DNA of 64,000 nucleotides from Colletotrichum lupini. Lineage: Eukaryota; Ascomycota; Sordariomycetes; Glomerellales; Glomerellaceae. The DNA lies in the NCBI RefSeq assembly GCF_023278565.1, contig NC_064677.1, forward strand, positions 7,440,001 to 7,504,000, read 5' to 3'. Shown one piece after another: positions 32,360 through 43,876 of this stretch. The notes beneath the pieces are model-generated. The model was not told where the DNA came from. It was given only the letters and a program-made list of their open reading frames with translations, and searched no databases. The number at the start of each line of letters is the position of its first letter. Within the stretch, counting starts at the first letter, position 1. The position numbers and the translations under genes are program-made.

Positions 32360-34855
32360 ATGTTGACAGCAGGTGGTCTCCGAAATGCCTGTCCCAGCTG
32401 TCGAGCTCGATTATTGAGCTTGGCCGGAAATACACTAGCTGGTTCATCCCCCGCAGGCCGACAGCTTCGATCAAGCTTCCCACGACAGAGCAGCTTAGCT
32501 GCGACGCGATCATTAGACCAACACGCAGACACCCGCAGGACATTTTCAACAACATCACGAAGCTTCCAAGACCCCGAGTCCAATCGCAACGATGCCGAAC
32601 TACTCGCGCGCACCGCCGAAATTGAGAAGACGGTTCGAGAGGCGAGGCAGCGATTCCGAGATACACTGCCCAAGGGGTACCTCAGCGAGGAGGAATACAC
32701 ATTATATGAGCGGTGGTATGGGCCGCCTCTGCGGGAGACGTCCCCAGAGGATGTAGGAATACAATACTTGAACGATGAGCATTCTGCAGGCGTTCGACGA
32801 GACAGGTCCGGTAGCCCAACTCTGCTGCGCCAGGTCCAGGGTGGCACACTGCAAGAAGTGCAGTACGCCCGCAAGAAGGCGGAAAAAGCGGCGGAAAACA
32901 ACGACGAGCAGGTATCCGAGACGAGTGATGAGCTTGCTGCTGCTGCTGCTGAGGTCATAGAGCCTGAGCCGACCGAGCAGGCAGCGCCAGAAGGCAGCGA
33001 CAAATACATCAACATGGTGGCGAGAAACAAGAGGGAGTATGACGCGCTCATGATGCTGCAAAAGGATTTTGAGGCCAACGCCCGCGCCGTGGAGGAAGAA
33101 AACAGGGAGATGTTGGAGGAGGACGAAATGCGGGATGAGGAACGGGAGTTCGAAGAGGATGAGGAAGAAGAAGAGGAATTCGACGAGAGCCAGGATGGCA
33201 TCCAGGATCAAGGGACTTCGAAGCGGGCAGGACGTCTGCACCCATTCTCGAGGGAGGGCCACTTCTCGACAAACCCGAGCACAGTCAGTCTGCCGTATGG
33301 CGGATACATTGCACCGGTCACATCAATGCTCGACAGAACAGACATCAAGCACGTCAAGGAGGCTGCTGAGAAGGCATTCGGAGGCCCTGGCCTGCCCCAC
33401 TCCCCCGCTACCCCGGCGTCTAAGATGGGCATGGAACAACAGGCCATCGGCATGGCTGTCTGGCAGAACAAAATGTCTGACATTGAGGCGGACGCCTTCG
33501 TATCTGCCTTCCTACCCCCCGCCTACGCCTCGGCCATGGGGAGCTTGGTCGAAGTTCGCAAACGCCTGGGCACGGAATGGCTGCGCAATCTTTTCAAGAA
33601 CGGGAGTGGGCCTCGCGTTCTCGACGTTGGCGCTGGTGGTGCTGGTCTTTTGGCCTGGCAGGATGTGTCGCGCGCCGAGTGGGACGCCATGAAGTCTCGC
33701 GGAGAGGTCACTGAGAAGAACCCTCCCGGAAAGCAGAGCGTGGTGGTGGGATCGGAAAAGCTGCGGACTCGCGTCACTAAGTTTTTGCAGAACACGACTT
33801 TCCTCCCCCGTCTTCCCGACTACCATCACTCAGTCGAGAACGCACACCTTCACCTGGATGCCAATGAAAACCCCCAGCCGAGGAAGATGTTCGATATCAT
33901 CATCGCATCTCACCTGATGCTTCCCGTCAAGGAAGGCCACAGACGGAAGGCTATTCTCAACAATATCTGGTCACTTCTGAATCCCAACGGCGGTGTCTTG
34001 ATCTTGCTGGAAAAGGGCCAGCCGCGCGGTTTTGAAGCCGTGGCTGATGTTCGAGAGCGTCTGCTCACTGAGTTCCTCATCCCTCCTGGAGGTGAAAATC
34101 TTACCATGAGCGAAGAAAAGAACCCGGCGTTCGAGAGAGAAAAGGTACCTGGCATGATTATTGCGCCCTGCACAAACCACCGCGGGTGCCCGATGTACCA
34201 GGTTCCTGGAAAGAGTACTGGACGTAAGGATTTCTGTCACTTCAACCAGCGCTTCGTGCGTCCGCCGTTCTTGCAAAGAATCATGGGCGCAACACACCGC
34301 AACCACGACGATGTGCAATTCAGCTACATCGCTATTCAGCGTGGCGTCGCAGCAAAGGACGGACCGCTCGCCGGCGCAGAAGCCGCCGACCGGGCCTTTG
34401 AGGGCTTCGAGACGTCCGAGACGGCACCCGACATGCTCTCTCTGCCCCGCCAGATTCTCCCGCCCATCAAGCGTCGCGGCCACGTCACGCTCGATGTGTG
34501 TACGCCCAACGCGCAGATTGAGCGCTGGACGGTGCCGAAGAGCTTTAGCAAGCAGGCATATCACGACGCCCGCAAGGCCAAGTGGGGCGACCTCTGGGCG
34601 CTGGGCGCGAAGACGCGCAACCGTCGCAACGTACGTCTGGGCAGGCCTGAGGTGCTCGATGACGGCGGTCTTAGAGCCCAGCGTCAAAAGGCGGCTGCTA
34701 GCAAGAAGAAGAAGGTGATTGGTGTCGATATCAACGAGACGGGTGTTATTGGCTCGGATGAGGCCAGAACAACAACTGGGCCGCAGCGCAAGACGAGCAG
34801 GAAGGCGGCTCGCCAGCAGCTGTTGAAGAGTCTGGCCAAGGCGGACGAGGAATAA
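32360..34855 (+). CDS. RSM22: Rsm22-like mitochondrial small-ribosomal-subunit assembly protein (METTL17 family)
   Basis: A single exon, 831 aa from ATG 32360. The frame is open 30 codons further upstream, but this start gives an Arg/Ser/Ala-rich mitochondrial presequence beginning MLTAGGLRNACPSCRARLLS. The protein is a methyltransferase-fold factor required for the mitochondrial 37S/small subunit. Visible features: an acidic Glu-rich stretch (about 235-290), a class I SAM-like motif VLDVGAGGAGLLAW (about 420), and the iron-sulfur-type cysteine block C604-x5-C610-x15-C626 in CTNHRGC...FCHFNQRF, typical of METTL17/Rsm22. The C-terminus is Lys/Arg-rich and may bind rRNA. There is no Cox11 fusion as in fission yeast. 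It is the first gene of the island between two RIP blocks. Confidence 0.92.
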   Translation: MLTAGGLRNACPSCRARLLSLAGNTLAGSSPAGRQLRSSFPRQSSLAATRSLDQHADTRRTFSTTSRSFQDPESNRNDAELLARTAEIEKTVREARQRFRDTLPKGYLSEEEYTLYERWYGPPLRETSPEDVGIQYLNDEHSAGVRRDRSGSPTLLRQVQGGTLQEVQYARKKAEKAAENNDEQVSETSDELAAAAAEVIEPEPTEQAAPEGSDKYINMVARNKREYDALMMLQKDFEANARAVEEENREMLEEDEMRDEEREFEEDEEEEEEFDESQDGIQDQGTSKRAGRLHPFSREGHFSTNPSTVSLPYGGYIAPVTSMLDRTDIKHVKEAAEKAFGGPGLPHSPATPASKMGMEQQAIGMAVWQNKMSDIEADAFVSAFLPPAYASAMGSLVEVRKRLGTEWLRNLFKNGSGPRVLDVGAGGAGLLAWQDVSRAEWDAMKSRGEVTEKNPPGKQSVVVGSEKLRTRVTKFLQNTTFLPRLPDYHHSVENAHLHLDANENPQPRKMFDIIIASHLMLPVKEGHRRKAILNNIWSLLNPNGGVLILLEKGQPRGFEAVADVRERLLTEFLIPPGGENLTMSEEKNPAFEREKVPGMIIAPCTNHRGCPMYQVPGKSTGRKDFCHFNQRFVRPPFLQRIMGATHRNHDDVQFSYIAIQRGVAAKDGPLAGAEAADRAFEGFETSETAPDMLSLPRQILPPIKRRGHVTLDVCTPNAQIERWTVPKSFSKQAYHDARKAKWGDLWALGAKTRNRRNVRLGRPEVLDDGGLRAQRQKAAASKKKKVIGVDINETGVIGSDEARTTTGPQRKTSRKAARQQLLKSLAKADEE

Positions 34856-35755
34856 TTGTAAGCTTGAGGTGTAATATTAGGTTTGTGTACAAAAGAACGG
34901 GCGGGAAAAGTATTGTATCAACACCACGAAAACCGAATAGATCTTGGATGGGCGGGAATGGAGGCATATCACGGTCTGCCTTGCTTTGAGGTACTAAGGC
35001 ACATAACTCAAGAGGATGAGCCAACCACATCATGTTACAATACCACAACTCAATGATTTGACAGCTCTTTTGTAAGGCCAAGCATGCAAAGCGCAATGGT
35101 TATCTGATGTCTAAACCAAAAGTGGCGGACATGGTGTTTGACACCGGAGATGCATCGGCGAGCACAGGTCGAAGGAGGGACGGTAAGTTAAGGATCTCCG
35201 GCGACGGCTCCGCGGGAGTCGGTCACTAATGCCGCTGATTGGTCACGCCATCGCCCTGGCCCTTCAGCGCGTTTGCGGTGGTCACGGTGCGGGTGGTGCG
35301 CCGATAAGGGGATCAGGGCCACTGGGGCGGACGGCTATCGGGATGGTGTCATCGCCAGCGAATGAAAATTTGGCCAACCAACGTTTTTTGCCCGCCGCAT
35401 GATTGGGTCCCACGGGCCCCCGGCCGTCTTCGGGCTTTGGCAGATTACCTTATTAGTTAGCTTCACTCAAATCTTGGGGGAGGACAATGAGTGAGTAATT
35501 CATATCAATGCTTTATTTCTCTATTTGACTTCAGAGTTATGAGAGTTTGTTGATTCTACTACTCGTTCTCGATTCATTTCCCATCCATTTGGTCTCACTT
35601 GGACTATTGGTTCTTCGACTACGACCTCTGTCGCATACTCCACTTAGACGACCCTCACTCGACCATCTAGAGAGACGGGGATCGTGTACTTGAACTCGAG
35701 AGAAAAAGAATAGCAAGGAGAAGAAGACTCATCGTCTTCACTCGCACAGCCCAGG
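34856..35755. other. Intergenic between RSM22 and MET1
   Basis: 900 bp, same-strand neighbours. No coding or RNA feature is supported. CT-rich sequence from 35500 onward suggests the MET1 leader. Confidence 0.5.
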
Positions 35756-37429
35756 ATGGCGGCAACAACATCTCTCCTCACATCACCTAACTGCAAGGGC
35801 AACACACATCTCATCATCGGCACAAACCCCCTCGCCGCAGCCCGCTGCACACAAACCATCAACGCTGGCGCAACCCCGATCCTCATCGCCCCAGACACAC
35901 AAGACCTCCACTACGGCCTCCAGAAGCGCATCGACGCCGGTGAGGTGACATGGCACAGGAAAGCCTTTGCCGACACAGACCTCTTCACTCTAGGTCGCGA
36001 CGAGGTTGATAATGTCGTTGATGCCGTCTTCGTCACATCTTCTTCCTCCCCGCAAGCAGCTCAGATCTCAGCGCTGTGTAGACGGCATCGTATTCCCATC
36101 AATGTAGTCGACGCGCCGCAGCTTTGCTCGTTCTCACTTCTGTCAACACACACCGACGGACCTCTACAGATTGGTGTTACCACAAACGGGCGCGGCTGCA
36201 AGCTCGCCTCCCGCATTCGGCGCGAAGTCGCCGCTGCGCTTCCACGGGATCTAGGTGCCGCCTGCGCGAGGCTAGGCGATGTACGCCGGCGAATCCAGAC
36301 TGAAGACCGTCTCGCGGCAGACGAAGTCGACGATTCGTTCGACCAGACGGCATCATTCAACAAGCTCGTCACTGCGGCCGATCTCGATGCGGCGAAGAAC
36401 CGGCGCATGAGGTGGCTGAGTCAGGTATGCGAGTACTGGCCCCTGAAGCGTCTTGCCGCCATCAACGATGAGGACGTTGAGTCTGTACTGAAGTCGTATT
36501 CTGGCTTCGGCAACCCATCAGAGGAGGCGAGACCACCACCGGTCATCGCAGCAGGTGGCGCAGCACGCCCGCAGCAACAAGGGAGAATCATCCTCGCAGG
36601 CAGTGGCCCAGGACACCCAGACCTCCTGACCCGTGCAACCCACAAGGCGATCCAGACAGCAGACCTCATCCTCGCAGACAAACTCGTCCCCGCGGGCGTG
36701 CTAGATCTCATTCCGCGCCGCACTCCCGTCAAGATTGCGCGCAAGTTCCCAGGCAACGCAGACCAAGCCCAAGAAGAACTCCACGAGCTCGCGCTGGCGG
36801 GCGCAAAGGAGGGCAAGACGGTGTTGAGGCTAAAGCAAGGCGATCCCTTCATCTACGGCCGCGGAGGAGAGGAGGTGGCGTATTTCAGAGAGCACGGGTT
36901 CGGGGAGCGGGTGACGGTGCTACCGGGCATCACATCGTCGTTGAGCGCGCCTTTGTTTGCGGGAATTCCGCCCACGCAGAGAGATGTCGCGGATCAGGTC
37001 CTCGTATGTACCGGCACAGGGAAGAAGGGCAAGGCGCCGACGCCGCCAGAGTATATCCCCAGCCGTACGGTTGTGGTTTTGATGGCTTTGCATCGGATTA
37101 CGGGATTGGTTGGGGAGTTGACGACTCACCTCGACTCGGAAGTTGCTGCGCGCGAAGGGGAGGAGGAGAGCACACCGAAGAGGGCGCTGTGGCCGAGGGA
37201 TACGCCGTGTGCTGTTATTGAACGGGCGAGTTGCCCTGATCAGAGGGTGATTCGGACGACGTTGGGGTATGTTGCCGAAGCCATTGAGGCTGAGGGGAGC
37301 AGGCCGCCTGGGCTTCTTGTTGTGGGTAGAGCATGTGAGGCGTTGTATGAGCGAGAGAAGGGAAGGGCGTGGGCTGTTGAGGATGGATTCAAGGGATTTG
37401 ATTTTGAGGAGCTTTCTGGCTTGTCATGA
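35756..37429 (+). CDS. MET1: Siroheme biosynthesis enzyme: uroporphyrinogen-III C-methyltransferase with CysG_N-like N-terminus
   Basis: A single exon, 557 aa. The C-terminal half is an SAM-dependent tetrapyrrole methylase: ILAGSGPGHPDLLTRAT (about 278-294), LRLKQGDPFIYGRGGEE (about 358-374) and PGITSSLSAPLFAGIPPT (about 391-408). It converts uroporphyrinogen III to precorrin-2, the first step to siroheme, needed for sulfite and nitrite reductases. The N-terminal ~230 residues resemble the Met8/CysG_N Rossmann module (THLIIGTNPLAAARCTQTINAGATPILIA at 16-44; INVVDAPQLCSF), but the usual GGG nucleotide loop is replaced by GTNPLAAAR. Whether dehydrogenase activity remains is unclear, as a separate Met8 is usual in fungi. 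Start ATG 35756 lies in context CCAGGATGGCG. Confidence 0.93.
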   Translation: MAATTSLLTSPNCKGNTHLIIGTNPLAAARCTQTINAGATPILIAPDTQDLHYGLQKRIDAGEVTWHRKAFADTDLFTLGRDEVDNVVDAVFVTSSSSPQAAQISALCRRHRIPINVVDAPQLCSFSLLSTHTDGPLQIGVTTNGRGCKLASRIRREVAAALPRDLGAACARLGDVRRRIQTEDRLAADEVDDSFDQTASFNKLVTAADLDAAKNRRMRWLSQVCEYWPLKRLAAINDEDVESVLKSYSGFGNPSEEARPPPVIAAGGAARPQQQGRIILAGSGPGHPDLLTRATHKAIQTADLILADKLVPAGVLDLIPRRTPVKIARKFPGNADQAQEELHELALAGAKEGKTVLRLKQGDPFIYGRGGEEVAYFREHGFGERVTVLPGITSSLSAPLFAGIPPTQRDVADQVLVCTGTGKKGKAPTPPEYIPSRTVVVLMALHRITGLVGELTTHLDSEVAAREGEEESTPKRALWPRDTPCAVIERASCPDQRVIRTTLGYVAEAIEAEGSRPPGLLVVGRACEALYEREKGRAWAVEDGFKGFDFEELSGLS

Positions 37430-38307
37430 TATTTCCCTTTCCATTTGAAGGTATTTCGAAGGTTCCCAGTTTGCTCCTGAGCCATGACTTCTGCGTCGGT
37501 AGTTTCTTGATATCATGGGTTCGTGCGAGTACGGTTAGATAAATACCTTCCGGGAATGAGGCATTGCAAGGCGTACATAAATTTCACAAACGGATTCAAT
37601 CCAAACTACACCCTTGTAACATTCAAGATTCAACGCAAACAAGACGCGGCTCCCAACTCTTCTCTGTGAAGAAGACCTTGGGAGCTGGTCCTGACGACGT
37701 CAATTAATAATTACTGGACTTCGTGAGAACCTCTTGCAAATACAAACCTATTGCCAAACTCCAAACTCTTTGCAAAGTTCCGCCTCAAGCATGAATCTGT
37801 CTCAAAGCGAGTTCAAAGAGCTGGCTCAGAAGCCATACTGCAGTGTTGTTAGCAACATTCCGGCGAAGGGACTACCGCGAGACTCGAGGAGTCAAGTACT
37901 TACCTGAGACCAGCGTGGCAGCGAAACGAACGATGAAAACATGCGCGAATAGTTTCGGCAGGATGGCTCGCTTTCCCAGATGCTCAAGTGCCACACCGAT
38001 TCCGTCGTTGACCGCTTCATGCCCAGTATTCCGGTTCTCGCCTAAGGGTAAGGACCGAGGCTCATCTTCGTTGATTCCCTCTTGTCCTCTTTGAAGCTTG
38101 GCTTCTGGCTTGCCATTTATCTCATCGAGTAGGTGAAGAAGCCGGGTTTTGTTCTCGAAAGACGACAGCTCAATGATCTGTCGTGGGCGTAGGCTAAAAA
38201 AACAATCTTTCAATGCGGGTACGTCACTGAAATATGTGCTGGATCCATTTCCTAAGCTTTGTTTGTTATCATCGAACTTGCAAAGCATCGATTCCATGCG
38301 ATCTATC
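37430..38307. other. Intergenic, with possible tail of the NACHT pseudogene
   Basis: No supported gene. A minus-strand frame at 37872-38297 follows directly after the stop of the NACHT remnant, but I recognise nothing in it. It may be eroded 3' coding sequence or chance. Confidence 0.4.
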
Positions 38308-39927
38308 TTAATCGTAACTTGTAAGTCGAGATGTAAGGGAAGACCAGCGGTAGATCATCTCAGTCAGATCAGAATACGAGCATTTTGTCGTTTCATGAAG
38401 CTCGTCTAGACCGTCGATGAAAAGGCAAAAGCGGTAGTTCTGACTTATGTCGCTCCCTCGAAAGAGTCGGTCAAGATCTTGTAAGGCTTGGGACGGCGAA
38501 ATGTGCATTCGTTCACCGGCGGGCCAAGAGGATGTGTACACCGTCTCCCAGAACGAGGGAAGGTCATGGGGTGTGAGATCAGGATGAGCTGAGAGAACTT
38601 CATGGAGCAGCCCGAGATATAAGCCGGAGATGGACCTTTGCCGCTCGCTCCCAGAGTTCCAGAACGTGAACTTGGCACAAACCAGAGTCTTATCGCCTGC
38701 AGATATCCTTGTCAGATTGCTATTGCGTTCAAGCCTTTGAGAAAGGACAACTCACCTGCCCAAGTATCAAGCCGCTTTCGGCTCTCACCATGGTTGATTA
38801 TCTTCTTCATCACAGTCGACTTTCCAGCTCCGAGCTTAGCCGAGAAGTAAAACACCCCGCTGCCTGAAGATAGCCACCGCGTAAGCTTCTGTCGGATGTG
38901 TCGGCGCTCTTCGCAAGTGGCAAGGCATTTTGATGACGGAATCTGATATGGGCCATGTGGGATTTCTCTGGCAAGCAGTGGGAAGTCATCCCCGTCAACT
39001 CCTGTACAGATCACAAGCGCGTTGTCTTCCGCCAGAGCGGAAGTAGCGTCGGCCTTGAGGTTTGTTTCCTTCATCATTTCAGTCCCGCTGTCGGATAAAG
39101 CTCATTTGGGCGACCATTCGGGCAGTCGACGTTACATTTTTCCTCAAAATCATCGGCCAATATCCACCGAAACGTCTTTTCATGCGCGTCGCAAATCGTG
39201 TCATAGCAGTAGTACATGGTGTCGAATTCAAGTGCTCTGAGAATAGACCTCTGAGCAAGGTGTTTAAGCGAACGTTGGGGTATGAGTAAAAGCTTCTGGA
39301 TATCGCCTTTGATAGAGTCTCGCAGGCTGCAGACGTCGCTAATAGTTTGTAGACTCTCGATAGAGCCTTTGATCTCTTGCAGCCGAGAAAAGTTGTCTTT
39401 TTCGTTTCCTACCAAGATGTTGAGTCTTGAGACGATTCTTTCACTATTCATAAAATTTAGCAGAGGTGAATTGTCTATGTGTACATGCAGAAGGGATGAC
39501 AAACCTTGTGATATACGTGAGTTGAGGACCGATTTGGCTCTGGTAGGAGTTGAGTTTGAATTGTAATCATCTCAAATCACTTTGATATTTGACGCCTTTC
39601 AAACGACTTGATTGCATGTATTCCGGAAAACGGCTTTTTGGATCGTATGCCATCAATGAGCGTAAAAATATCCTCACAAACTTTGCAGCAGTATTTTGCT
39701 AATGCGCAGAGGACCTTCTCGCCGTCATCGAGTTCCATGGGATCCGGGGTCCGGAGATTGTTCGCGAAACGACGCATTTGCTCAGCAAATCTCTACAGGT
39801 TGGCAGCTTCTTCAGTGAGACCTGATGAGGATTTGTAGACTATTTTGGCTTCGTTAAGGCCTTTAAGGCCAAAATCGACAAAGGCCAAAATGTTTGCCAT
39901 CAGCCCGATGGCTGTCAGTGGATCCAT
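38308..39927 (-). pseudogene. Decayed NACHT-type STAND NTPase gene
   Basis: Minus strand, from ATG 39927. The N-terminus MDPLTAIGLMANILAF is the usual start of fungal STAND proteins. The frame is broken: TAG at codon 45 (39793-39795, probably a former CAG), TGA at 39577-39579, frameshifts near 39545 and near 39075, and a stop at 38308. Recognisable remnants in order are the helical region with ILRALEFDTMYYCYDTICDAH (cut by me to its core: ALEFDTMYYCYDTICDA), EIPHGPYQIPSSKCLA, Walker A LGAGKST (about 38815-38835) and, after a good 59-nt intron (38697-38755), Walker B FCLFIDGLDEL (about 38395-38430). The C-terminal sensor repeats are missing. Such genes act in fungal non-self recognition. Two frameshifts could be sequencing errors, but the nonsense codons make loss of function likely. 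Confidence 0.75.
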
Positions 39928-41184
39928 CCTGTGTCGCGGGTAGCAACTTAAGACACTGCTGTGGTACGATGCAAAGTGGTGATCTTATTCTTGGCGTAAC
40001 CGTTTTCTGGGAATGACTTCGCAAAAAGGACACTTGTCTGGGCTTATATCTATTAATTGGGCTACATGTTGATGCTGTCGGATCGAAGCAATGCTTGAAT
40101 CAACGTTGACCAGCAATAATTAATGGCCTCGGCCGGGTTTTCTGGCGTAACCGTAAGCAAGCCAGTACAATGATACATGAAACAACATCGTCTTTTTCGA
40201 TGGTGTAATGATTAGACAACTAGAGCCTACGATGTTCAATCGTGTGCCACTTTGTTCGAAAAACAAAAAGAGAAAAAGAAAGAAAGAAAAGTTCCGGGCT
40301 CTGGAACGTGCTGCGGATTCCACTCAGAGGTCTTCTCAAACACGGCAGCTGACAATTTACGTCATTTCAGATGTACGACTGGCTTTCTAGCATGACCGAA
40401 TATCAAGTATCGCATCTCATTTGCGACGTGCACGAACATCCTTTTTATCCACTTCCGCCCAATTCCTGGGTAAGCTTGATGATCTGAGAAATGGTTCACA
40501 TTATGAGATGCTTGTGATCCTACCTCGTAAGGTACCTTGCGGTGTGTTGACTGGCGGTGACCCAGAGCTTAGACAATTCCATCAAGCCTTTCAAGAGCTT
40601 CGGGGTTGGCTGGCACGGCTGGCAATAAGACTTCCCTGCTACTGCATCCTTCGGCTTATTCAATGCGACGTTGCGATTGCGCTGGTGATGTGAGCTGCTC
40701 TCTGACTGGCCCAGCAATCATTGAATCGACAAGAAGGCGACCTGCTAGCCTCATCACACCGCGGTAAAAAGGCTTCCGTGCAGTTGATCAGCCTTGATTT
40801 AGTGGATCGCGTTCCTCTCAGAGTTTAGTGATGGAGCGTTAGTCTGGCCTAGCTCGAGAATCTAAGCCACCGCAGACCCCTGCACCGTTGGATCGGACAT
40901 TAAACACTCGGCTGTGTCGGCGGCGTCGACCCCGTCCGCAATCTCGCTGGGAACAGATTAATGTCTCTCTGGCCCCCCCGACTCATCGACCCCGTGTCCG
41001 TACGCCAAATCAATTCTTTTCACCCCGTGTCCGTAGCGATGCTGCTTCTTCCATGACCGTTTGGCTAACCACACCGAGGACTCCGAACCGCCTAGCCCCC
41101 TTCCCTTCCCTTTCCCCTCCTCCGTGTTGCGCCGCCGCCGCCGCCGCCCCTCCGTCAGCACGTATCCCGTTGTGCGTCTGCGTC
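39928..41184. other. Intergenic: divergent promoter region of the NACHT remnant and the Zn2Cys6 gene
   Basis: 1.26 kb without a supported gene. It has a purine tract of A/G near 40258-40292 and a C-rich, CCG-repeat-containing leader (about 40970-41160) just before the transcription factor start. Confidence 0.5.
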
Positions 41185-43401
41185 ATGGAGTCTCGCCAAC
41201 GCAGTCCAACCCCGCTTTTGAAGACGTGTCGTACATGCGCCCACGCCAAAATCAAGTGCGATCGTTCCCAGGACTCCAACGTCTGCGATAGATGCCTCCG
41301 GCTGGGCAAAGATTGCACGTATGCTGTGGCCCGCGGGAGGAAGCCGCCCGGGCCGCGTTCCAGGTAGTTCTCACAAGTTTCCTTGTCCAACGTCGGGTGG
41401 TTGCCGCCGAAAACTGACGCGAGAGACGGCGCAAAAGGTCCAACAAGTTGCAGGTTCCGGAGAGGCCGGCCCAACCCGCCCAACCTGTGACCGAAAGTCC
41501 TTCCGCCTCTGAAAGCCTTACGCCCGATCAAACCCGGACTCCTCCGCAGCTTGCTGCCTCGTCTGGCAGTTCATCCACTCAACATCCCCGAGCCGGTGAT
41601 GCCGGTCCAGCCGGTCGTAGCCTTGGCACCGGCGTTCATGACCCATTCGAGGCCGGCCAGCTTTCTATCGACAAAGGCCAGGAGCTCCTTGAGAGGTTTC
41701 GTACCAAGTTGACACCTCATTTTCCATTCATCATCATCCCAGCATCAGAAAATGTGAGCTCTTTGAGGCAGTCAAGGCCAGCCTTGCTGCTCGGCCTTCT
41801 CGCTGTTTCGTCATACGATGATGTCCGCCTGCAGCGAGCACTGGGTCAGATGTTTAACGACCTCATCGCGGTCCGCTTGGTGAAGGGTGATTTTGCCTGC
41901 CTTGACGTACTCCAGGGCCTCCTCGTCCATCTCGCCTGGTAATGCGAATCCACACTAACCCTCCATGTCCCTGGCACTAACCTCGTCACAGGGCCCACTT
42001 CCAACCAAGGCCGAAGAGATACTCACAGCATCTTCATCTAGCTACGAGCATAGTGTCTGATCTGCGTTTCGATAGGCCAAAGAACCCGAAACGTTGGAAC
42101 GTTGAGGGCATGAGCACTTCACAAGACTATGTCGACTCTTTAGATGAACGTAGGACGTTTCTTGGGACGTATTATCTCTCATCTTGGTATGTCTGTCAAG
42201 TCGACGGTTCCCGCAGGCTGTGATGCTGGGCCCCCAGCTAATATTCAAACCCTCGTAGCACGAGTATCGTGCTTCAGAAGCTTCGCATAGTTACTCTTTC
42301 GAGTTACATCACCGAAACTGCTGAGAAGCTAGCGGAGATCTCTGAGTACCCCACTGATCAGTACCTTCCGTACATCATCAGCCTACAGCGGTTAGCCGAA
42401 GACATTGATGACATTGTGAAGAACGAGTCGACATTAGATCCTATGCAGATTCAAGCTGCGGTATCAGAAGCTAAGGAAAGGGTCGACGTGTTTAAGAGCG
42501 GGCTGACCTTCGCTCTTGGCGATTGTCGTAAGTTGAATGCCCGTGTATACAAGCCCGAGTAGACTCCTAACCATTCATCGTAGCAATCTTGGTGCCCCAA
42601 TTACACACAATCCAGCTCTGCCTGAACCAGCTGTCTCTACCAGAGACACCGTTTGGTCTCAACAACCCGCAAAACGCCCCAATGCAGCGGTTCATCGCAG
42701 GTTTATCCGAGAGCATAGTATCGGCCAAATCGCTCGTTAGCGTCCTCCTCCATACACCTCATGGACAAGAGGTCTACTTCCCAAACATAGTCTGGGTAAT
42801 GCTGCATTGTGGCTTCACTCTAGCCGCACGGCTGGATCTGCTAGCTGCGGATCCCCGGGTAGGGTTCATGGCGGAGCACTTGAGGCAGTTTGCAGACATT
42901 GCACACACCATTCGCCAGGTCGTGCTCAGGCTCGACGCTGCAAGCTCACCAGACCTTGATGACAGAGGCGACCGCGACAGTTTCTACCACTTTGCGATTC
43001 GTGCAAAACGGGTCGAGAAGTTTTACCTCCATGCTCAGAGTCAGGCTGCTGCTCAGCAACAAGCACAAGCCCAGCAGCAAGAAATTTCGCCCCATAGTAT
43101 CCATGCCAGCCTGCCAACGTCTACTGCAGGGTTTACGACCATGGGAACACCAAGCTCGGATTTTTCGAATCAAAACGCAAGCCTAGATTACACAGTCGCG
43201 TCTTCCATATTCTCGCAGAACATGGTGCCGTCGGCGGGAAATGTCGCGTACCCGGACTTTTCAATGGCCAACACCGCCACACTAGTCTCGAACCCCGATT
43301 TCGTCATGGATACCCTCTCTTTCTTACCAGATTCTTTCATTCCTTTCAGAGGCTGGGGCAATGGTATGGGCAACGAACACAGTGGCGGAGCGCAGTTTTA
43401 G
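41185..43401 (+). CDS. Zn(II)2Cys6 fungal transcription factor
   Basis: Five exons: 41185-41363, 41438-41938, 41992-42186, 42259-42527 and 42584-43401 (653 aa), with introns of 74, 53, 72 and 56 nt. The binuclear zinc cluster is at residues 15-45: C-x2-C-x6-C-x8-C-x2-C-x6-C (CRTCAHAKIKC...CDRCLRLGKDC), which binds CGG-type sites in the nucleus. The acceptor of intron 1 is AAAAG at 41437, which keeps the frame (RSNKLQVPERP). The middle region (FRTKLTPHFPFIIIP, LLGLLAVSSYDD, DVLQGLLVHLAWAHFQPRP) resembles the regulatory domain of PrtT/Leu3-like factors. The C-terminus is Gln/Ala- and Asn/Ser-rich and may be an activation region. The target genes are unknown; the adjacent siroheme gene and secreted beta-lactamase-like pseudogene are only neighbours. 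Confidence 0.92.
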
Positions 43402-43876
43402 TGCGATCCTATTGAAAATGCGAGGAAGCGGCAGCAATTTAATGGCTTTGAGTCCACGGTTGTGGCGGGGTCGGACACGGACTCGGAGTCGGATTTTGGA
43501 CATCCTACCCCTTTTAGCTGTCGGAATTAATGACTGTCGGAGCGAGCAGCATTCTTGCAGGCGGAAGAAAACTAGTGTCAGTCAGTCCACGTGATCTTGA
43601 ATAGAGGATCGGTGTATCTTCAGTCGTTGCTTCAACAATACTGCCTGAAATCGGTAGGCTAGAGACGTGCTGCGTGCGCGGCCTCCGTGTCCGTAGTCGA
43701 GTTGGTAATAGTCTACCTGCTGCAACAAGGACAGCGGACGAGAGGCATTGAAGAATGGTATATAACAAATCTGAAGTCCGCTGTGTAGATGGGGTCGAAA
43801 TCCATCATCGCCATCTCATACCGAAACAGCTTCGTGCCTCATATAATACGTGCATCATCTACATCATTCCCTCATC
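43402..43876. other. Intergenic: promoter of the beta-lactamase-like pseudogene
   Basis: 475 bp with no coding feature. Normal composition; a TATATAA-like stretch at 43759-43764 lies about 115 bp before the ATG at 43877. Confidence 0.45.

Noticed and set aside
32176..33201. Minus-strand Ser-rich 341-codon frame over RSM22
   Set aside because: The Ser runs are the antisense of Glu/Asp-rich codons (GAG/GAA) of RSM22.
37872..38297. Minus-strand 141-codon frame after the NACHT remnant
   Set aside because: It could be eroded NACHT C-terminus, but no STAND or repeat motif is readable; not listed as coding.
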